Positions 33,347 to 43,690 of a stretch of DNA of 64,000 nucleotides are shown here, one piece after another. The DNA is from Eleusine coracana subsp. coracana (lineage: Eukaryota > Streptophyta > Magnoliopsida > Poales > Poaceae): NCBI GenBank assembly GCA_032690845.1, contig CM064430.1, forward strand, positions 8,728,949 through 8,792,948. The letters run 5' to 3'. How positions within the stretch are numbered: position 1 is the first letter of the stretch; the number at the start of each line of letters is the position of its first letter. Under the pieces are notes generated by a model. That model saw nothing but the letters and a program-made list of their open reading frames with translations, was not told the origin of the DNA and searched no databases. The translations under genes and the position numbers were made by a program.

Positions 33347-36300
33347 ACATGTGCAAATGGCAAAGAGTGATCCCAAGACACAAATGAAGTCCTCATTATT
33401 GGATTGCACATGGTTGGAAGAATAGAGTTTCAAATCAAAGCATGCACTTTCGTGAAGGATAATGGCTAATAGTTTCTTTCAAATCTCTTGTTGCAACTTG
33501 ATATATCTTCATACCTTGAAGCTCCTTTCATCAACAATTCTTCCCCTTGGCAATCTGAAACATATATAATTGGTTTTTGGAGATAAGAAAGAGATTTTTT
33601 TTTTGCTGATTTTGTACTTGGTGCCGGTTGGCGCGGATTTGGTACCTATCGTCACCACCCCAACTTTTCTCCATTTTTGCCTCTTTTTGATCCTTTTTGC
33701 TACAAAGAGTCTTCAAAGGTGTTTGGTGATGGAAATCTTTGTCTTGAGTAAGATATATTGATAATTTGTACATAAAACCACAGAAATAGTGCAATGGCTT
33801 TAACAAGAAACTCATATCATAGGTTGTGGACAAGGGATAGATAACGCCAACAAAGACATATAGGTTCAAAGGTGGGATATCCATGCGATGTTTGCACATA
33901 CTCAAATATAGAATAGGCAAGCATGAATAGAAAGGCTAGAAAACAAGTCAAAGTTACACGAATGAACTGACCATCTTAAAGCCCTCCAACTAAAAACGAA
34001 AAAAATACTTGAACTGAATATAAAATATGAACTGCATAACCTATGGTTCATAATATTCTCAATGTGGCTGTGGTAGGTAATGATCATGATAGAAAATGAC
34101 CATTTCAAGGTAAGACATTTAACAATAAAATATAGTTTTTTTAAGCATCCTGAGTCAAAAAGATCATTAATATGAAATTAAAGTATGTGCATGAAAGATA
34201 ACTAGTGGGGTCTTTTGTCAAAAGCATAGCAATCTATTCTCAAAGATTTTTAGAGCTAGAATTTAGTTCATAGTAATATGAAGGGGAAAACTAATATGTT
34301 AAGAATCATGCTAAGCATACAACAATAGAAACATTCGTTACTTCTTCAAATCAATGAGCATATCATATTTATTGATAACAACAAGAGCACAACGATGTTA
34401 TTTATTCAAGGTCTAACTGAATAAGAATCTTGATTGAACTCCTAGCAATACTACAAAATGAAGACCACCACAAGATCATATGATGACTACCACTCATCCA
34501 AACTTGAGCCATCTCTTCTACGCGGACTCATTGTACATTTTATTGGCAATCACCATACCATATGTTGACCTCGCCATATCATACGGTGATACCTATTGGC
34601 GCGTGTAACACGCACCCACTGAGACTGCAAGCATACAGGTCGACATAGTAAAGCTTTTCCCTTAGAAGAGTATGCCAAGGTTTATCGAACCAACAAGCAA
34701 ACCATAAGCAATCTACTATTACGTGTAGCAAACTAATCTTAGCATTAAGCATATTGCATATGAATGTGAACAAGACAGTATTGAGGAGATTTATTGTTGT
34801 GTCGATCAACATGGGATCCATGCCAATCGACATAGAGAGCAAACTAATGAAAAAGAATGAAGAATCCAAAGCTAATAACCAAACTAACGAGTCTTAGTCA
34901 GATATGAATGAAGCACACAACAATATCACAAGTTGGTAGTTCATAGCAAAAGCCAATCCAATCTATAGTCCAATGAAGTAAATCAATCTATTAGCCCCTC
35001 TAATCTTGCACCTATGCACCTAAGTTGTTTGCTGTGACCCTATCATGGCGGCAATTAATAAGGCAAAGGAAGAGGCACTATGTTAAGCATCTATTAGAAT
35101 TGCATCATTAATAAGTTTTTGCTGCGATCCTTTTATGACAGCGACCAATAGTGCTAATATCTAAACAACACGGACAAGATAAACAATGACCCTACCTGCT
35201 AATCCTGATGTGATGTCGATCAACACGATGATCTAAGTGGACTTCTAGCAAGTAGAAAGACATAAGAGGGAGACAAGATTGAAAGCAAGCATAAACACGA
35301 GATAGATCAATTGATATAATACATAGAACATCACCTCTATCACTTATGGCGATGACGATGATATCTGACTCTTGAACCTTGGTCTAATTGAATTCATAGA
35401 CTAACTAGAGCCTAATTAGAGCTTCACCACGTGGATAAAATCATCTTAGAACCCTAGCTAGCTGCTCTAACTAGCAAACTAGAAGAAATCTAGACAACTA
35501 AGCTACATGGTGAAACCCGTCACAAGTTTTGGCTCTCAACTCGAAATACTTTGATTAATTGATAATTGGTATAGAGGGGTGCGCCCCTTGGGACTTATAT
35601 ATAGTGGGGAGGCACTTGGAGGCATCCTCCACCGACCTATACATGAGATCTAGTAAAAAGGAAACAAATCTAGGTCAGTTATAACTCAGACTAGATTTCC
35701 TTTTTTGCAGCTCTACATTCCAAAAGTCATATCTCCATTGTCCATACTCCAAAAGAGGCAATATCGGACTCTATATTGTAGCCCTCGAAAAGATCTACAA
35801 CTTAGTATCCAAGTAAAGTTCAGGAAACTTCCTCTTCATATCCATAAACGTGTAGCAATATATTATGTCTTGAGTCTATCTCCTCTGTGCAGTACTTATT
35901 ACAGGCCCCATATCTCCTAGCTCTGAAATTCAATGGGTTCATCCATAATTCTAAAAGCTCTCGACGAGATCTATAACTTTTTAAGTCAAACTTTTCTCAT
36001 TTGAGACCATCTTGAACTCCTAATCTCTGGCGCCAGATGTTGCTCTTCTCGACTTCGTGAAAATCTTAGATTTTGAAAGTATTTTAGATGAGCCGTTTAG
36101 AAGACTTAGGAACCAAGCAATATAGTTTGTGCCTTGCGTGATGGGCTTTATGGATGTCCAGGGAGTTCTTGAGGTGCCGTGAGCTAAGGTTTCGGCCCGT
36201 CATTAATGGATAATTCACCCTCTTGCATTAAAAGTATATAGTCTCCATCCACTCAACTAGCCATTGCTCGCATATTTATTGGAGTTGCATTGCTCACTAT

Positions 36301-37480
36301 ATAATATGGTGACCCGTTCAATGTATCATACAGTGACCAGAAAGTCTCCAGCTTCCAAACTAGCCATTGAATGGCTAGGTCAGCATTCCATTTGGTGACT
36401 CCATCTCCTCATCATACAATGACTCGAAAAATCCATACAAAGACACTTCCTTTCTGTGAAAGTCTCCTCTGGTCCACCATATCATATGGTGACCCCGCCG
36501 TGTGATGTGCAAAAATGGATCCCACTTCCTTTTCCTCGTATGGTGACCCCTCCGTAGCATGTTCAGAGACTTCCCATCTTCCGGCTTCCTTATGCTTCCA
36601 GGTCACAATATCTTAAGGTGACTCCTTCTCTTCATGTCCAAAGAGCAACTCTATAGCACCTCTTTTCTGTCTAAACTCTAGGTCCTCACCATACCTTATA
36701 GGGACCTTTCCGTATCTTATGATGACCTTCTAATCCTCCCAATAGAGGCTTCTCCTCCTGTTAAGGTCCATTCAGGTCCTCACTATATCCTATGATGACC
36801 ACCATCATATCATATGGTGACCTCCACTCATCCAGATCAGAGCCATCTCTTTTGCAGAGAGTCTTTGTACATTTTCTGCACTCACCATATCATACTTTGA
36901 TCTCACCATATCATACTTTGATCTCACCATATCATACGGTGACACTCATATACCTTAGTACAGATACTCTAGTTCTCTGAACTCCATGTATAGAAAGCAA
37001 TTACTAGGAAACAAGAAGAATGACCTGTAACGAAAAAGAAATGCTGGGAGGAGAGTAGAAAGGGGGTCGTCTCTCAAGAATAAAATCATTTGAGTACAAA
37101 TCAGATGTACCAAATATTCCTTCTAAGGGAGGTCATCAGCCCATTAGGTACGTTTTTTGATGATGAGGGTACCTTAGGAACCAAGCATAGGACCCTTTGA
37201 AAGTGGGGTGGCTCGAAACGACCATACGAGCCCGAGAGAGATTAACAAGGTTACAATTATAAGTTTGAGTTTGTATTTGACAATTTATTAGAATTGTGTA
37301 CATAGTTGTGACTTATATGACTTAGCATTTGTATGAGTCAATGTGCATTCAAATTATGTATTCCTTTGTGAGATTTTATTGTGAATATTATGTGAAATTG
37401 TATGAGATGCTATATCATTATGGATACTCTATAGGATTTAATTAATAAAATATTATTTTTTATAATTTTAAAGAAACCGA
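33347..37480. other. non-coding repeat DNA with a quasi-palindromic motif cluster
   Basis: No credible coding region. A possible minus-strand LTR start (TGTTGATGAAAGG after GGGGAAGAAT) lies at 33536. A TATA-like TTATATATAGTGG occurs near 35600. The segments 34470-34600 and 36790-36955 are related direct copies (CCACTCATCCA, GAGCCATCTCTT, TTTGTACATTTT, CACCATATCATACGGTGA). Probably decayed LTR-element DNA of the Copia/SIRE kind, by analogy with the motif-rich LTR at 56.5-58.9 kb. Confidence 0.45.
36295..36952. repeat. cluster of degenerate CACCATATCATACGGTGAC motifs
   Basis: About a dozen variants in 660 bp, for example at 36295, 36321, 36475, 36686, 36781, 36801, 36892 and 36912-36952 (the last region has three in tandem, 20-bp period). 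Further copies lie at 34551-34590. The motif is nearly its own reverse complement (CACC...GGTG). Confidence 0.8.
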
Positions 37481-37494
37481 AGACGGGTGGAAAC

Positions 37495-37870
37495 TTGAGT
37501 CGCTGCTACAAAGTCTGTATATAGCGGCGGCTCAGACCTTAAACCGCTTCTACAAAGAACATCTGTAACGGCAAAGAGTTATGTCAATTTTTGCCGTGTG
37601 CCTTTTGGAGGGCACACGACAAACTTACGTATTTTGCCGTGTGTGAGCATCATGACACACGGTAAAGAGTGTCTTTGCTGTGTGCTATTTATTCGTCATG
37701 TGTCTCGAGAAATACACACGACAAATGTCCTTTTCGCTGTATGTACGAAGAAAAACACATGGCGAAATATTTGACACATGGCAAATAAGCGGTTTTCGGT
37801 AGTGCTCTACATATGCTTTTGTAGCGGTAACTCATATTACCGACCTCCGCTACAAATCCATATTTGTAAG
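37495..37870. mobile_element. CACTA-type terminal region, apparently nested in a second CACTA-like repeat
   Basis: The inner piece ends at 37804: on the minus strand it begins CACTACCGAAAACCGC and has repeated TTTGCC(G/A)TGTG subterminal motifs in both orientations (37590-37790), a hallmark of En/Spm elements. It is flanked by CGCTGCTACAAAG...TATAGCGGCGG on the left (37500-37540) and TTTTGTAGCGG...CCGCTACAAA on the right (37820-37858), which look like subterminal repeats of another family. The other terminus was not found. Confidence 0.6.
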
Positions 37871-38137
37871 CTATAGAAGCAAGCTGCGAATGGATCTGTC
37901 CGCTGCCAGAGTTATTTGGCCCGTCTCTGCAATGCTCGATTGCTATTGTGAATGCGTGACACTAAATTATGAGAAATAATAATGCACGCAAATGGGTTTT
38001 TATTCGAAATATATATTGTACACAAGCCCCTGTATATGTACAGCGACTGGTTTCTTTATGGCTTGGAATTTCGCTGCCTCAACCCTGTAGCAGCAACCAG
38101 GTAACGTGACTAGTGCACGGCGACGGAGCACATAAGT

Positions 38138-39004
38138 TTATCCCTCACGAAACAGCTTCAGCGCCGCGTCGGCGGTCAGCCCGCCGGGCACCTGAACGAA
38201 GAGCAAGATCCCCACCGTGTTGGCGGCCTGCTCCACCGTGTACACGCCCACGTCTTCGAACGGCGTGAACCGCCCCGGCGGCGTCACGTCCGCCGTAAGC
38301 AGCGCGGCGGACAGGGGCTTCCACTTGTTGATCAGTTCTCTCATCTCGTCAGTGAGGGTGCCACTCCTCATGGCGGCCCTCGGGTGCATCAGGTCCGCCA
38401 CGTACCCCGACAGCGTCACGAACCGCGTGGCTTCGTGCACCATCAGGAGCAGCGCCACCAGCGCGTCCTTGGCCCGCTGCTGGGCCGGGCCGGACGACAT
38501 GTCGGTCGGCACCCGGCCCGCGAGCACGTTCACGGCCTCCGCCATCTGCTGCGGGCCGAGCGCGACTTCGGATAGCTCGACCGTGTCGCCGATCAGGTCG
38601 CCGTAGTTCGAGCCGCCGAAGCGCGTGTAGGTGGCCCCCGGGATCATGCCCTCGGTGAGCTCCCACCACGTGCCGTCCGTGCTCTGAAAGCCCTCCAGGT
38701 AGAGGTTGTCGGCCCGCGTGGCGAGCGTGAGCTCGGCCTGCTGCGTGCGGAGCACGATGTGGAACCAGCGGCGCGGCGGGACGTTAGGCTCCACGGGCGG
38801 GAGGACGGGGCGCTTGTGGGTGAAGTGCCTCGGGTTGGCCAGCCTGTGGCGGAGGTTGGAGATGAATTGGCCGTAGTTGTCGCTGCTCGCGACGTCGAAC
38901 GTCACGGTGAAGAGCGGGTCCAGCGCCATGGGTGGCTGGATCGGGATGAGCTGATGCTGATCCCAAGAGATGCTACTATAACCAATCGTTGGGTCTGAAG
39001 CCAT
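38138..39004 (-). CDS. ribosome-inactivating protein (rRNA N-glycosidase), monocot type
   Basis: Intronless, 288 residues from the ATG at 39004. Known of the family: removal of one adenine from the sarcin-ricin loop of large-subunit rRNA; in grasses these proteins are linked to defence, stress and seed storage. The active-site set is visible: Y102 (DNLYLEGF), Y134 (GGSNYGDL), E191 and R194 (EATRFV) and W228 (INKWKPLS). The N-terminal fold strand LFTVTFDVASSDNYGQF and VLPPVEP...RRWFHIVLRT also fit. There is no signal peptide and no lectin chain, so it is type 1 or related and probably cytosolic. The start is uncertain: the frame stays open upstream to 39328, and a second ATG (residue 26, 38929) precedes the conserved fold and suits the TATA position better. 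No stop or frameshift is seen. It is isolated among transposons. Confidence 0.85.
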   Translation of the reverse strand: MASDPTIGYSSISWDQHQLIPIQPPMALDPLFTVTFDVASSDNYGQFISNLRHRLANPRHFTHKRPVLPPVEPNVPPRRWFHIVLRTQQAELTLATRADNLYLEGFQSTDGTWWELTEGMIPGATYTRFGGSNYGDLIGDTVELSEVALGPQQMAEAVNVLAGRVPTDMSSGPAQQRAKDALVALLLMVHEATRFVTLSGYVADLMHPRAAMRSGTLTDEMRELINKWKPLSAALLTADVTPPGRFTPFEDVGVYTVEQAANTVGILLFVQVPGGLTADAALKLFREG

Positions 39005-39020
39005 GTAACGTGCGCTTGGC

Positions 39021-39029
39021 TTATTTATA
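39021..39029 (-). promoter_or_regulatory. TATA-like box before the ribosome-inactivating protein
   Basis: GTATAAATAA on the minus strand, only about 17-25 bp upstream of the 39004 ATG but about 95 bp upstream of the in-frame ATG at 38929. If it is the true TATA box, transcription would start near or inside the first ATG, favouring the shorter protein (263 residues). Confidence 0.4.
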
Positions 39030-39568
39030 CCTATACAACCACCCGAGCTTAGCTTACCAATCGATAGGGTATCCGAACTTTGCTTCTCGAAGATGCTTAT
39101 GTTCGATGCTTTGATGCGGGGGGTTAACCGACGCCTCCTTCGATTCCCGGAAGAAAAATCAGCGGGAATCCAGCACAGTAGGAACTCGCAAGGCCAATTC
39201 AGAGAAAAGAGAAAAAAAAATGATTCCTGGCGGCTTTGACCCACCTGCATGACAAGAAGGAACGTGAGAGAATTGGAGAAGGGAATAAACTTTATGTGGT
39301 TTCCAACAACTTTTAGATGTTGATGCATGATAATTTTTTAAATACATGAAAACAGAGCATGGATACTGATGATCAATTTTCTTTGAGACAAAAGATCAAC
39401 GATATCATCACTTCAGAACCCTTTGCCTTTGGTCGCTCTCGGTCGACAATGGTCATAAAACCACTGTAGACAGATAAGACTGTTCTCTTCTATCTTAACA
39501 TGAAACATGCAAGTCACGATCTTGAAAAAAATAAGTACCCAAAATCAACATTTCTCGAGCCCTGGGAG

Positions 39569-39670
39569 CACGTCCATATAATTGTCCGATCACCCAGTCT
39601 CAATTATACAGCTCAACTAGAGTTCGTCACCATGTGAGTGATCGCATAATAACTGCCATGACCCTCTACA
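39569..39670. repeat. repeat shared with 53628-53715
   Basis: Both copies read CAT...CATATAATT...GATCAC...AGCTCAACTAGA and CATGACCCTC, roughly 80% similar by eye. Non-coding; family not recognised. Confidence 0.65.
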
Positions 39671-39799
39671 GTATTCATTTTTTTTTTGTAATTTTACATG
39701 CATATTAGATGTTATTTCAAGGTGAGATCCTTATTGTGCTTTTGGTCCTCTACAGTGTTTCAATTTCAAGGTTAGATCTAATTGTCTATTTTCGACTCC

Positions 39800-39995
39800 T
39801 TTCTAGGACGGACGAAAAAACCAAAACCAAGAACCACACCAAACCACACCAAAATACACGGTTAACTGCTCTTTAGTTTTAATTTTGGTTTCTAATTTTG
39901 TTTGCTTCGATTAACCGTATTTTGTTCCATTTTAAGCCCTGGTTAACCGAATGGGCCAAATAAACCAAAGTATATCATTTCAGCTCACAAGGCCC
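39800..39995. mobile_element. hAT-like repeat fragment
   Basis: ACGGTTAACTGC, TCGATTAACCGTATTTTG and CCTGGTTAACCGAATGGGCC recall the repeat at 18258-18806. Ends not defined. Confidence 0.3.
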
Positions 39996-39999
39996 AACC

Positions 40000-41703
40000 A
40001 AACCATTATCCCTCGAATTGATTTTATGTCATTTTAGCCCACGAAAGCTAAGCCTATGTCCCTAACCCACGACTGCTCACTCCTCCCACGGTTCCACCCC
40101 AGACGACACCTGCTGTTGTATGGCGCGCGGGAGGAAACGACGGCGGCACGTGCGGCTGCCCCGCGCGAACCACGACGGTAGGGCGGGCGCATCGGAGCGA
40201 TGGTGGATGCAGAAAGCCACGGGGGCGAGTCGACGTTGGGGGGCGTGTGGGAGTGATGGCAACGAGTCGACGGCGCGCGGGCGCGCGGGAGCAACTGCGA
40301 CGAATTGACGGTGGCCAGGGCTTGCAGTGAGGCGATGCCCCAGGGCCATGGGTTCTTGCAGCGAGCCTGCTTCTCCCTCATCGTGTAAGAGTATATTTAG
40401 TGGTACATATAAAATTGGGCTACTAAATTTTATTTTACAAATTCAGTTACAAAATTTAGGAGCCTAATTTTGTAATCAATTGCAGTGGAACTCTTTTTAT
40501 GAACTCTTATATTTTATAGGGTCCATTTATCCATAAAAAATTTCTAATATCTTTCTACCCGATTCAATTGGGCAGCTACAGTATCCGCCGCTGCCCCTGC
40601 TTCCCCGTCTGCACCGCCGCTCTGGCGCTCGCCCATGGCCTGCTTCTCACCTTCCTCCCAGTCGGCGCTGTCCTGCTCCCGGCCTTCCTCCCCGCCAGGG
40701 TCGTCCCGGCAAAATCAGAGGTCCTGTGCAAACCTATTAAATGGGGCCTTGCAAAAGTCCCTATTGCTTACTTCTTGTGATACTTTATATTAACCACAAT
40801 TATATTTTCTAATCTTATTTATAGAAGATCGATATCTTTCAAAATAGAGAAGGGAAAGTAATGGATTTACAATAGAACAAGCTTGTTCACTGATCATTAA
40901 CAAACTAGTGTATTGACTCAACAATTCACATCGAAGAAGGTCACAAGAAAATAAATGAAGTACTGAGTTTAGCTGATACTTTCGGCCCTGCAATCCTTAC
41001 GATGTTTAGTGTCACTAATTGAATGAGTTTGTGAACGCGCTCCTGCTATCCTACGATGTTATGGCAAAGGAGCTGGGTGGCGCTACTAGATGCTAGAGGA
41101 ATAGAGGAGAGCCGGGCCGCCGTTCCGTGTTCATCATGACCAGCGATGGCATCCCAACGTCTTGATGGAGTAACAAGATAAAAACAAATAAACACAATTG
41201 AACAGGCGGCAAGAAAATAGATTGATCTGATTGACGCATGCATATTTTGTTTGAAAAAGGAAACTGATAGATATATAGGTCTGGACGTTGAACAAGTTAG
41301 ACAAATAGAAAGGTATATTATGTATATGAACCACTCCCTCTGTTCATGTTTACTGTGTGTATTTGCAAAGCAGAAAAATCCACAAATAGAGAAACTAACG
41401 TTAGCACCGAACATTGGTCCTTGTGTACTACTATTTTGGAGCCCTTAGAAATTGGAGGCCCCGTGCGGTCGCACCGGTTGCACTGGCGCCGGGACGGCCC
41501 TGTCCCCGCCGGTAACGTCGCCCACCTCCCCGCAGGCGCCGTCCTACTCGAGCCGGCCTCGGCGCCGCCCGAGCCTGACTACCGTCTAACGACCTAGGTG
41601 CGACAGGAGGAGCCGGCAAGGCGGGGAGGGATGTCATTGATGGGCACATGTCGGAGAGGAAAGAAAGAGAAAAAAAATCAGCACGGGGATGGAGCTGGTT
41701 CAA
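40000..41703. other. mosaic of short GC-rich and AT-rich repeat pieces, no gene called
   Basis: GC-rich blocks (40080-40380, 40560-40710, 41450-41600) alternate with AT-rich ones. A MITE-like AGAGTATATTTAGTGG...TTGCAGTGGAACTCT pair lies at 40387-40495. The open frames in the GC-rich blocks have no recognisable family. Confidence 0.4.
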
Positions 41704-42008
41704 GGAGGTGTTTGGTTCTACTGTTTGTAACGTATTTCCATTTCTCTGTAAATCAATTACGTTAAAACATATTTGGTTGGACCCACTCAGTAATCAGGTA
41801 CCCCGTAATCAGATCCGGACCTATTCAGTCCCGAAACACCTCCTCAACCACTGGAATCAAATGGTTTACGGCCGTAATCATCTCATCGTCTCCCTCCCGA
41901 TCTCGTTGTCTCCCCCAAGTGAGCGCCGCCACCGCCTCCGCTTCCGCAGCCCCTGAACGAGCGTTGCTGCCTCATCGTCGGGTATCGCTGGTGAGAGTCC
42001 CCTCGTCC

Positions 42009-42009
<1 letters not shown>

Positions 42010-42041
<32 letters not shown>
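42010..42041. repeat. poly-C tract, 32 nt
   Basis: Uninterrupted run of 32 C in the leader of the Harbinger-type element. The length may be affected by sequencing or assembly. Confidence 0.95.
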
Positions 42042-42044
<3 letters not shown>

Positions 42045-42802
42045 TCTCATGAATAAGGAAGACGGGCAGTAGATGTTGACTCCCTTTGTCCAGCGCCTTC
42101 CTTCCTTGATGCCTGAGCGAGCACCGCTGCCAAATCGCCAGCTGCTGGGTCATCGTCCTCTCTCTTCCTTCCTCCCTCCCTCTCTCTCTCTAATCCCCTT
42201 CTTTCTTAATCAGATTTGTTGAAAACCTTGTGCAGGATCTTGAAAAGGGAAGAGAGAAAAATAAAGGACGTGAGGAACACGGAGGAATAGCAGTAGGTCT
42301 TGCCTCCGCCTGTCCAGCGCCTCACTTTTTCAATGCCTGAGCGGGCGAACGCCGTTACATCGTTGCTGGTATGCTCGTTAATCCTGGCACTCTCCCTCTC
42401 CATCCTCTCTTTCCCTCTCTCTGAAATCTGTCCTCTATTATTTGATTTGTTCAAATCAGTGCTGCGGATCTAACAATATTGTTATGAATCAGGAAGTGCC
42501 TTCCGTATGTTGTGTTTAATCCACTTTAGAATCCTTGCATGCAGGTCGTGAGTGAATTTAGAAGCGATGGATCATGCATTGTATGTGTCTAAAGGGATTT
42601 CTTTTCCGTTGTGAACTTTTGAACAATAATAATTTATTTGGCTTGTCTACTAAAATTAATTAACTAAATTTAGTCTGTAATCTTTGAGTAGTTTAATTAG
42701 TAATCATTCAAATGTCATGTTCGTGCTTAGTAAATTATGTACTATGGCCGTCATGTGTGTTTGAAGGGACTTCTTCTTTCTTTGTTTTTGCTGATTGATT
42801 AA

Positions 42803-43070
42803 CTAGTGGTGCCCTGCGCTCTTAGCCTCACTGGCAGGATCTCCGCGCCGTATGTCAGCGCCAGCGGTCACAACCTGATCGAGAACGCCGTCACGAACGC
42901 CATCACCAACGTGACGCACAACACCATGCTCATGGTCATCATCGGGATGACGAAGAGCATGACGCCCAGCATGGCCAGCGACGTGACGATGCCCGCCGTG
43001 CTGGCGAGGAGCAGCGGGCGGCGGCCGAGCCAGTCGGAGGAGGAGCAGAGGCAATGCGGTGGACGAGCAA
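42803..43070 (-). pseudogene. captured fragment of an MFS polyol/monosaccharide transporter gene
   Basis: On the minus strand a GC-rich island in AT-rich element DNA reads DWLGRRPLLLASTAGIVTSL, the MFS motif between membrane segments (G-R-R-P). A hydrophobic helix follows (VLCVTLVMAFVTAFSIRL), then an in-frame TGA, then PLALTYGAEILPVRLRAQGT, the PxxxxxEILPxRxRAQG signature of plant polyol/sugar transporters. Only about 85 codons survive, without start or end. It lies between two direct repeats of the element and was therefore probably acquired by it. Confidence 0.75.
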
Positions 43071-43552
43071 CTCCATGCAGTGGACGAGTGAATTTAGGAG
43101 ATGGATCATGCACTGAATGAATCTGAAGGGATTTCTTCTTCTTTGTGAACTTTAACAATAATAATTATTGACTAGTGATGCTTCTAAGTACTGTCTTGCA
43201 AACTAAAGATTATGGAATCATCTCTAGAACAAGGTCCTGTTTGTGAACTTTTCAACAGTAATAATTATTTGGCTTGTCTACTGAAATGAATTAACTTAAT
43301 TTAGTCTGTCACCTTTAAGCAGTTTAATTAGTAGTCATTCAAGTGACATGCTGGTGCTTAATAAATTATGCAAGTAGCATGGATGTCATGTGTGTTTGAA
43401 GGGACTTCTTCTTTCTTTTGCTGGTTGATTAACTAGTGATGCTCTTAGGTAGTAGTCATACAAGGCCTTGTGGAGTTCATAAATATTGCAGTAGACAGTC
43501 CAATTGACAATGTGTTTCTAACAATATTATTATTGTTATGAACTTTTCAGAG

Positions 43553-43690
43553 AGCTCAACAAGTGTGTCTGGCAGGGGGAAGAACAAGCGGGAGTGGGTT
43601 GCGGCTGAAGATGATGAGCTGATCAAAGCATTGCATTAGGTTTCTCTATATCCTAAGTGGAGGAGTGATGGCAGCTTCAAGAATGGATGA
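43553..43690 (+). pseudogene. Myb/SANT-like domain relic of a Harbinger ORF1
   Basis: Reads SGRGKNKREWVAAEDDELIK followed by ALH, a TAG, then LYPKWRSDGSFKNG. This follows the Myb/SANT-like DNA-binding domain (PF12776 type: W-x(4)-D-x-x-L-I, then W-x-x-x-x-x-F-K-x-G) encoded by PIF/Harbinger elements. It is truncated and broken. Confidence 0.6.
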
